Shown here piece after piece: positions 1-4,785 of a DNA stretch of 6,976 nt; within the stretch, counting starts at the first letter, position 1, and the number at the start of each line of letters is the position of its first letter. The stretch spans positions 1 through 6,976 of the forward strand of contig WRIF01000082.1 in the NCBI GenBank assembly GCA_009782865.1. Reading direction: 5' to 3'. Below the pieces are notes generated by a model, which searched no databases, was not told the origin of the DNA, and saw only the letters and a program-made list of their open reading frames with translations. The stretch is from Promicromonosporaceae bacterium (GTDB taxonomy: Bacteria; Actinomycetota; Actinomycetes; Actinomycetales; Cellulomonadaceae). A program made the translations under genes and the position numbers.

Positions 1-1
1 C

Positions 2-619
2 GCGCTGCTCGACCAGTTGGGCGTGGGCTTCATTGAGGGCGGCTGGCCGGGGGCGATCCCAAAGGATACGGAGTTCTTCGCGCGGGCCGCCAAGGAGCTC
101 ACCCTCCAAAACGCCGTGCTGGCGGCGTTCGGGGCAACCCGGAAGGCCGACACCCCGGTCGGCAAGGACGAACAGGTGCGCGCCCTGCTCGCGGCCGAAA
201 CGCCGGTGGTGACGCTGGTCGCGAAGTCCGACTCGCGGCACGTGGAGCATGCCCTGCACACCACGGGCGCCCAGAACCTCGCGATGATCTCCGACACCGT
301 GGAGCTGCTGGTCAAGGAGGGCCGGCGCGTGATCCTCGACGCCGAGCACTTTTTTGACGGCTTTCGCCATGACCCCGGTTACGCCGTGGATGCGATCAAG
401 GCGGCGTTCGACGCCGGGGCCGAAACCGTTTGCCTCTGCGATACCAACGGCGGAATGATCCCCGATTTCATCTCCGATATCTTCGGCTCGGTGCGCGAGA
501 TGTTGCCGCTGACGGCCCGGTTGGGGATTCACGCGCATAACGATGCCGGTTGCGCCGTCGCGAACACGCTCGCCGCCGTGGCGAAGGGGGCCGTGCAGGT
601 GCAGGGCACCGTCAACGGC
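2..619 (+). CDS. cimA: Citramalate synthase, internal fragment (both ends missing)
   Basis: Citramalate synthase condenses pyruvate with acetyl-CoA to (R)-citramalate, the first step of threonine-independent isoleucine synthesis; it is a cytoplasmic DRE-TIM metallolyase related to 2-isopropylmalate synthase. The frame is open from base 2, so the start and the N-terminal TLRDGTQ-type metal motif (about 30 residues) lie off the left edge. The 206 visible residues include GVGFIEGGWPGAIPKDTEFF near the start (the family's EGGWPG signature), LAAFGATRKA, DAEHFFDGFRHD, LCDTNGG, and the metal-binding HAHND (His codons at 530 and 536) followed by GCAVANTLAAV and VQGTVNG. After VQGTVNG (ends 619) the family continues with a GERTGNAN-like segment; here homology stops and the next codons are antisense to a histidine kinase. 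About 300 residues, including the C-terminal LeuA-like regulatory domain, are therefore absent. The frame stays open by chance to a stop ending at 1783, but that extension is not cimA. Family identity is secure; CimA rather than LeuA rests on EGGWPG and HFFDG. Confidence 0.88.
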
Positions 620-622
620 CGC
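587..622. other. Junction of two broken genes (chimeric joint or rearrangement breakpoint)
   Basis: Plus-strand cimA homology persists to 619 (VQGTVNG), while minus-strand kinase homology persists down to about 587-593 (VDGALHLHGP). The roughly 27-30 bp between are compatible with both families, and the two reading frames have codons exactly in register on opposite strands. Such a shared short segment joining the interiors of two unrelated genes, each losing its C-terminus, is what a false overlap in assembly or a microhomology-mediated join leaves behind. The families' usual continuations are known; that the short segment caused the join is inference. Confidence 0.7.
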
Positions 623-1861
623 AATGCGGTCTGCGAGCCCGGCCAGGCCGGTGTGACGACCGCTGCCGTCGCGGACGATGCCGGCGCCCCCCTGCCCGTC
701 GTCGCCCACCCGCAGACGCAGGAGCCCGGCGGAATCGATGCCGGCGGCCAGGGTGAGCGACGTGCCGCCGGAGTGCTTGGCGGCGTTGCTGAGCAGTTCG
801 GCCGCCGCGAAGTAGCCGAGCGACTGGATCGCCGGGTCGATGGCGGTGTGGTCCAGGGCCGGGTCAAGGGACACCTGGGTGGGCAGCGGGCTGCGGGCGG
901 CCAGGGTCTCCAGGGCGATCGGCAGGCCGCCATCGAGGGCCGGCGGGTGGATGCCGCGGGCGATCTCTCGCAACTCGGCCAGCGCTTCCGTGGAAGAGGC
1001 CTGGGCGGTGGCGAGCAACTCAGAGGCGGTGCCCGGGTCGGCGGCGAGCAGGTCGCGGGCCTCACCCACCTGCATGGCGATGGCGGTCAGCCGTGCCTGC
1101 GTGCCATCGTGCAGCTCACGCTCCAGGCGGCGCAGTCGGGCGTCGGCGTCCTCTACCACGGCGGCGCGGGTCTCGCGCAGCTCGTGCAGGCGGGCCTCCC
1201 CGGCCGTGGGGCCGAGCAGCGACCGGTTCAGGCGGGCGTAGCCGGCGCAGACGGCGCGGGTGCCAAAGCCCAGCGCCACGAGGAAGCCGAGGCCGACCAC
1301 GGCCACGAGCAAGAGGCGAAGCGGGGTGTCGGCCGCCCAGTACCAAGTGTTGGTGGTGATCACGGCCGACCGGGTTCGCGTGCCGTCGTACATCGTCTGC
1401 TCCGGCAGGAAGCGGTACCAGAACCAGTACGTCAGCCCGCCGGCGCCAACCGAGAAGAAGACGGTCCACGTGACAAACGAGGCGATGGCCAGCGGGAACA
1501 TGATCACCGAGTGCAGCAGCGCCCGCCAGCCCGGCACGTCGGCCAGGGCCGCGCCCAGCGTGCGCAGGGCTCCCGGTTCGCGGCGGAAGGGGGCGGGGGC
1601 GGGGATGTCGGTGTCGAGCAGGCGGCTGGAGGCCTGGCGCCAGGACAGGCCCAGCAGTCGGGAGGTGACAATCATGGTGGCGGGCACGAGGAGGCCGGCC
1701 ACCAGGACGGCCAGTCCCGCCCCGAGGCTGACGGTCAGGATCGCCCACACGAAGCCGAGGATCGACAGCGGGAGGGCGAGTAGCAGGTAGGCCGAGCGGC
1801 GCCAGAAGGCCGGGCCAAAGGTGTCGGTGATGATGGGCAAGGTGTCTCTTGGGGTGTTCAT
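587..1861 (-). CDS. Two-component sensor histidine kinase (NarL/DesK type, HisKA_3), C-terminus lost at junction
   Basis: Membrane sensor kinase that would autophosphorylate on histidine and pass the phosphate to a LuxR-type regulator. Translation from the ATG at 1861 gives about 425 family-like residues. Residues 20-150 match the actinobacterial 'Sensor' domain, with hydrophobic segments at about 24-65 (probably two helices) and 115-151; another helix lies at about 182-203. The dimerisation/phosphoacceptor box is RLERELHDGTQARL with His251 (codon 1109-1111), followed by REIARGIHPPALDGGL. The ATPase domain shows the N box AAELLSNAAKHSGG (about 353-366), the G1 box VGDDGQGG (385-392) and the G2 region GRHTGLAGLADRIAAVDG (401-418). 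The last convincing residues, ALHLHGP, end at 587; the usual final PPGGGT-x-V-x-A-x-LP strand is missing and the frame runs on, open to the left edge, as antisense cimA. The response regulator that usually follows such kinases is not seen. The stimulus cannot be inferred. Confidence 0.87.
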
Positions 1862-1867
1862 GGCTCA

Positions 1868-1896
1868 AGTCTGTTGGTCGCGCCGGCCCCTGACAC
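1868..1896 (-). promoter_or_regulatory. Possible leaderless promoter of the histidine kinase
   Basis: Reading the minus strand, CAGACT (1873-1868) lies 6 nt before the kinase ATG, and GTGTCA (1896-1891) lies 17 bp further upstream. CAGACT matches TAnnnT at A2 and T6, and GTGTCA matches four of six bases of TTGACA. No clear Shine-Dalgarno sequence precedes the ATG, which fits transcription starting at or next to the A of ATG. The -10 first base is off consensus, so this remains a moderate call. Confidence 0.4.
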
Positions 1897-1917
1897 TGGG
1901 GTGGCCCGGAAGGTCGG

Positions 1918-1951
1918 CGGGGGATAACCCCCGTAGTAGTCCCGGGGGTTA
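1918..1951 (-). terminator. Alternative G/C hairpins between acetyltransferase and kinase
   Basis: The run of five C at 1928-1932 (plus strand) can pair in two ways. With 1944-1951 it forms an 8-bp stem (1925-1932 with 1944-1951) around an 11-nt loop; this stem includes the acetyltransferase stop codon. With 1919-1923 it forms the perfect 16-mer CGGGGGATAACCCCCG (1918-1933), a 6-bp stem with a 4-nt loop. Either could fold in the minus-strand transcript just after the acetyltransferase. No U tract follows, so it is not a canonical intrinsic terminator. It could instead be a DNA operator upstream of the kinase promoter. Confidence 0.35.
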
Positions 1952-2545
1952 CTCGTTGGGCCAGGGCTCATTGGGCTGGCGCGGATCGCCGGGCAGCAGG
2001 GTCCCCATCCACCCGTCCTCGCGGGCCCCGCGACTGGGCACCTCGGCCCGCAGCAGGCCCTCGACCCGGAAGCCGAGCCGCCAGGCGACCCGCCGCGACG
2101 GCCAGTTGCTCACCGCCGCCCGCCACAGCAGCCGTTCCAGGCCGAGCCCCGAGCGGTCGAAGGCCCAGTCGACCACCAGGCCAGCAGCCTCGGGCACCAG
2201 CCCCTGACCGCGGTAGGACGAGGCCAGCCACCAGCCGATCTCGGCGGTGCCGTTGGCCACCCCGGCGAGCCCCACCCCGCCAATCACCGGCGGCTCGGGA
2301 TCGCCCTCGGTCCAGTCGGCGGGCCGGAGGCGAATCGACCACGACACCTCGGTGCCCTTCTCCCAGCCGGGGCGATTGACGTTCTCAATGAAGGATCGCG
2401 CGGACTCCTCGGTGTACGGGTCCGGCATGGCGACGATGTAGCGCAGGGTCGAGGGCTCGTCTGCGGCCGCGGCCAAGGCGGCCACATCGTCCAGCGTGGG
2501 CACGGACAGCCGGACGCGCTTTCCGGTGAGGCTGATCGGTTCCAT
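1949..2545 (-). CDS. GNAT-family N-acetyltransferase (RimJ/RimL type)
   Basis: A cytoplasmic acetyl-CoA-dependent acetyltransferase of 198 residues, the normal size for the RimJ/RimL-like branch of GNAT that acetylates protein N-termini or small amines. It opens with MEPISLTGKRVRLSVPTLDD, typical of the family. The acetyl-CoA pyrophosphate loop is in EIGWWLASSYRGQGLVPEA (RGQG at 112-115), followed by a helix with VVDWAFD. The late motif SNWPSRRVAWRLGFRVEGLLR (about 146-166) matches the usual N-x-x-S-x-R-V-x-x-x-LGF-x-x-EG block. No membrane segment or signal peptide is visible. The start is the ATG at 2545, supported by the alignment-like N-terminus and by a -10 box 6 nt upstream. It is transcribed divergently from the M3 peptidase; the kinase lies 87 bp downstream on the same strand but seems to have its own promoter. 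The substrate cannot be told: ribosomal proteins, antibiotics or amino acids are all possible. Confidence 0.88.
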   Translation of the reverse strand: MEPISLTGKRVRLSVPTLDDVAALAAAADEPSTLRYIVAMPDPYTEESARSFIENVNRPGWEKGTEVSWSIRLRPADWTEGDPEPPVIGGVGLAGVANGTAEIGWWLASSYRGQGLVPEAAGLVVDWAFDRSGLGLERLLWRAAVSNWPSRRVAWRLGFRVEGLLRAEVPSRGAREDGWMGTLLPGDPRQPNEPWPNE

Positions 2546-2551
2546 TTGCGA

Positions 2552-2557
2552 AGTCTA
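2552..2557 (-). promoter_or_regulatory. -10 box of a leaderless promoter for the acetyltransferase
   Basis: On the minus strand TAGACT (2557-2552) fits TAnnnT and is separated by TCGCAA from the ATG at 2545. This spacing puts the transcription start at the ATG, the arrangement of leaderless actinobacterial genes. No Shine-Dalgarno sequence is present, which agrees. No convincing -35 hexamer is seen 16-18 bp upstream. Confidence 0.55.
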
Positions 2558-2611
2558 GCTGTAGCTCACCGACTCATTCGGGCCACTTGGGCAGACCTGG
2601 TAGGCCGCGGT

Positions 2612-2616
2612 GGGAG
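2612..2616 (+). promoter_or_regulatory. Ribosome binding site that sets the M3 peptidase start
   Basis: GGGAG lies 9 nt before the ATG at 2626 and supports that codon over the in-frame TTG at 2587, whose 13 extra residues look unrelated to the family. An overlapping GAGAAT (2614-2619), 6 nt before the ATG, could instead be a weak -10 box of a leaderless start. The two readings cannot be separated from sequence alone. Confidence 0.5.
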
Positions 2617-2625
2617 AATCTGGCC

Positions 2626-4686
2626 ATGAACCCGTTCTCCGCCCCCTCGCCGTTGCCCTACGAGCTGCCCGACTACGCGACCATCAGGCCCGAGCACTAC
2701 GAGCCAGCCATCGTCGAGGGCATGGCCGCGCACCGCGCCGAGGTGGCCGCCATCGCTGCCGACACCGCGGCGCCGACGGCGGAGAACACCCTGCACGCCC
2801 TCGAACGCGCCGGTCAGCACCTGGAGCGGGCCGCCATCGCCTTCTACAACCAGATCGCCGCCGATGCCACGCCCGAGTTGGAGGCGATCGAGGAGCGCAT
2901 CGCCCCGCTGCTGGCCGCCCACTCCGATGCCGTGACCATGGATCGCGCCCTCCACGCCCGCCTGACGGCGCTGCGGGCCGCCGCCGACGCCGGGGAGGCC
3001 GCGCTGGCCGCCGACGAGGCCTGGCTGCTCAAGACGCTGCTGGATGAGGGGCGACGCGCGGGTGTGACACTGGACGATGACGCCCAGGCCCGCCTGAAGG
3101 AGATCAACGTCCGCCTCGCCGAGTTGGAGGCCGAGTTCGGCCGCAAGCTGCTGGCCGGCGCCAACGCGGCCTCGGTGCTGGTCACCGACGAGGCCGAGCT
3201 TGACGGCCTCGACGCCTCGGCCATCGCCGGAGCCAAGGCCGCCGCCGAGAGCCGCGGGCAGGAGGGATGGCTCCTAGAGATGCAGCTGCCCACCGGTCAA
3301 GACGTGCTGTCCTCCCTGACCGGCCGCGACCTGCGCCGGCGCATCCAGGAGGCCTCCGAGGCTCGTGGGGCGGTGGCAGGGGAGCATGACACCCGCGCCA
3401 CCCTGCTGGAGACCATGGCGCTGCGGGCCGAGAAGGCGAACCTGCTGGGATACGAACACTATGCCGCCTATGTGGCCGAAGATTCCACCGCCAAGACGGC
3501 AGGGGCCGTTGCCGAGATGCTGGACCGCCTGGCCCCACCGGCGGTGCGCAATGCCCGGGCAGAGGCCGCCGACCTGGAAACGGCCCTGCGGGCCGACGTC
3601 GGCGGAGCGGCGGAACTGACCGCCGCCGACTGGAGTTACTACGCCCAGCAGGTGCGCCGCGAGCAGTTCAGCCTCGATGACGCCCTGCTCCGGCCGTACC
3701 TGGAACTCGAGCGCACCCTCATCTCCGGGGTGTTCGAGGCCACCAAGCGCCTGTTCGGCCTGTCCTTTGTCGAACGCCCCGACCTGCTGGGCTACCACGA
3801 CGATGTGCGCGTCTTTGAGGTGTTCGACTCTCCGGAGCCCGGCGCCCCTAATGAGGGGCTGGGTCTGTTCCTCGCTGACCTGTTCACCCGGGAGACCAAG
3901 CGCGGCGGCGCCTGGATGAACAACCTCGTCGACCAGAACACGCTGCTCGGCCAGCGGCCGGTGGTGGTCAACAACCTGAACATCGTGCGCGCCCCCGCCG
4001 GGCAACCCACCCTACTGGGTTGGGACGAGGTCATCACCCTGTTCCACGAGTTCGGTCACGCCGTCCACGGCCTGCTGTCGGCCGTGCGCTTCCCGTCACA
4101 ATCTGGCACCAACGTGCCGCGCGACTTTGTGGAGTTCCCCTCGCAGGTCTACGAGATGTGGGCCTGGGAGCCGGAGATCCTCAAGGCCTATGCCGTGCAT
4201 TTTGAGACCGGCGAGCCCCTGCCGGCCGAATGGATTCAGACCCTGATCGCCTCGAAGTCCTTCGGGGAAGGATTCGGCACCACCGAATACCTGGGGGCGG
4301 CGCTCATCGACCAGGCCTGGCATCGCCTCACCCCCGAGCAGGTGCCGACCGACCCCGCGGACGTCGTCGCCTTCGAGGCCGCGGCGCTGCGGGCCGCCGG
4401 CCTGGACTACCCGGCGGTGCCCCCGCGCTACCGCTCCACCTACTTCAACCACATGTTCGGTGGGTACGGCGCGGCCTACTACTCCTACGTGTGGTCGGAG
4501 GTGCTCGACGCCGACACCGTCAAGTGGTACGAGGAGAACGGCGGCCTGACGCGCGCCAACGGTGACAGGTACCGCCGCGACCTCCTCGGCCCGGGCGGCT
4601 CGCGAGACCCCCTGCTCAGCTTCCGACGGCTGCGGGGACGCGACGCCGAGATCACCCCGCTCCTGGAACGCAAGGGCCTGCTCTAG
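2626..4686 (+). CDS. M3-family zinc oligopeptidase / peptidyl-dipeptidase (Dcp/PrlC-like)
   Basis: A cytoplasmic zinc metallopeptidase that cleaves short peptides, probably finishing the breakdown of protein fragments. It has 686 residues, the full family length, with no signal peptide. The N-terminus MNPFSAPSPLPYELPDYATI with RPEHYEPAIVEGM just after is typical of Dcp/oligopeptidase A proteins, and a helical region (about 30-330) precedes the catalytic domain. The zinc site is complete: FHEFGHAVHG gives His474, Glu475 (catalytic) and His478, and Glu503 in RDFVEFPSQVYEMWAWEPE is the third ligand at the family spacing of 29 residues from the first His. The substrate-clamping loop HMFGGYGAAYYSYVW (609-623) carries the conserved His609, Tyr614, Tyr618 and Tyr619. 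It stands alone on its strand, divergent from the acetyltransferase and 99 bp before the PBP gene. Whether it is strictly a dipeptidyl carboxypeptidase (Dcp) or an endo-oligopeptidase (PrlC) cannot be settled here, so no symbol is given. Confidence 0.95.
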   Translation: MNPFSAPSPLPYELPDYATIRPEHYEPAIVEGMAAHRAEVAAIAADTAAPTAENTLHALERAGQHLERAAIAFYNQIAADATPELEAIEERIAPLLAAHSDAVTMDRALHARLTALRAAADAGEAALAADEAWLLKTLLDEGRRAGVTLDDDAQARLKEINVRLAELEAEFGRKLLAGANAASVLVTDEAELDGLDASAIAGAKAAAESRGQEGWLLEMQLPTGQDVLSSLTGRDLRRRIQEASEARGAVAGEHDTRATLLETMALRAEKANLLGYEHYAAYVAEDSTAKTAGAVAEMLDRLAPPAVRNARAEAADLETALRADVGGAAELTAADWSYYAQQVRREQFSLDDALLRPYLELERTLISGVFEATKRLFGLSFVERPDLLGYHDDVRVFEVFDSPEPGAPNEGLGLFLADLFTRETKRGGAWMNNLVDQNTLLGQRPVVVNNLNIVRAPAGQPTLLGWDEVITLFHEFGHAVHGLLSAVRFPSQSGTNVPRDFVEFPSQVYEMWAWEPEILKAYAVHFETGEPLPAEWIQTLIASKSFGEGFGTTEYLGAALIDQAWHRLTPEQVPTDPADVVAFEAAALRAAGLDYPAVPPRYRSTYFNHMFGGYGAAYYSYVWSEVLDADTVKWYEENGGLTRANGDRYRRDLLGPGGSRDPLLSFRRLRGRDAEITPLLERKGLL

Positions 4687-4720
4687 GCGCCAAATGCTCG
4701 CCGGGCAATCAAGTGGCGCC
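4686..4720 (+). terminator. Weak hairpin after the M3 peptidase gene
   Basis: GGCGCCA (4686-4692, starting in the stop codon) is complementary to TGGCGCC (4714-4720), giving a 7-bp GC-rich stem with a 21-nt loop. No run of T follows. It could slow or end transcription before the PBP gene, but the large loop and missing U tract make this a tentative call. Confidence 0.25.
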
Positions 4721-4772
4721 GCCGACGCGGTGTCAGGTAGCCAGCGCGCCCCGCTGAGGCACCGAAGGCTCA

Positions 4773-4778
4773 TAGGGT
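4773..4778 (+). promoter_or_regulatory. -10 box of a leaderless promoter for the PBP gene
   Basis: TAGGGT fits TAnnnT and is followed by seven bases (TTCCGGC) before the ATG at 4786. No Shine-Dalgarno sequence lies in that gap, and no clear -35 hexamer is seen upstream. The spacing matches leaderless genes of Actinobacteria and supports ATG 4786 rather than the adjacent GTG as the start. Confidence 0.55.
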
Positions 4779-4785
4779 TTCCGGC

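Noticed and set aside
2..586. Novel C-terminal extension of the histidine kinase on the minus strand
   Set aside because: It is the antisense of convincing cimA sequence and open only because of codon register and high G+C.
17..1783. One 588-residue plus-strand protein starting with citramalate synthase sequence
   Set aside because: Only the part up to 619 resembles the family; the remainder is low-complexity Gly/Arg/Gln-rich and antisense to clear kinase domains.
1116..1868. 250-residue minus-strand frame starting at a TTG at 1868
   Set aside because: Arg/Pro/His-rich out-of-frame shadow of the kinase; the kinase frame one step over has domains and an ATG.
2557..2566. AGCT-GT-AGCT repeat in the divergent promoter region as an operator
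   Set aside because: AGCT is self-complementary and the match is only 4 + 4 bases, so chance is likely; nothing ties it to a regulator.
2587..2625. Upstream TTG start for the M3 peptidase
   Set aside because: The 13 extra residues are unlike the family N-terminus, and the ATG at 2626 has a well-placed GGGAG.
3274..4005. 243-residue minus-strand frame inside the M3 peptidase gene
   Set aside because: Antisense shadow of a gene with an intact zinc site; no recognisable motif. The same applies to the minus-strand frame at 4096-4797.
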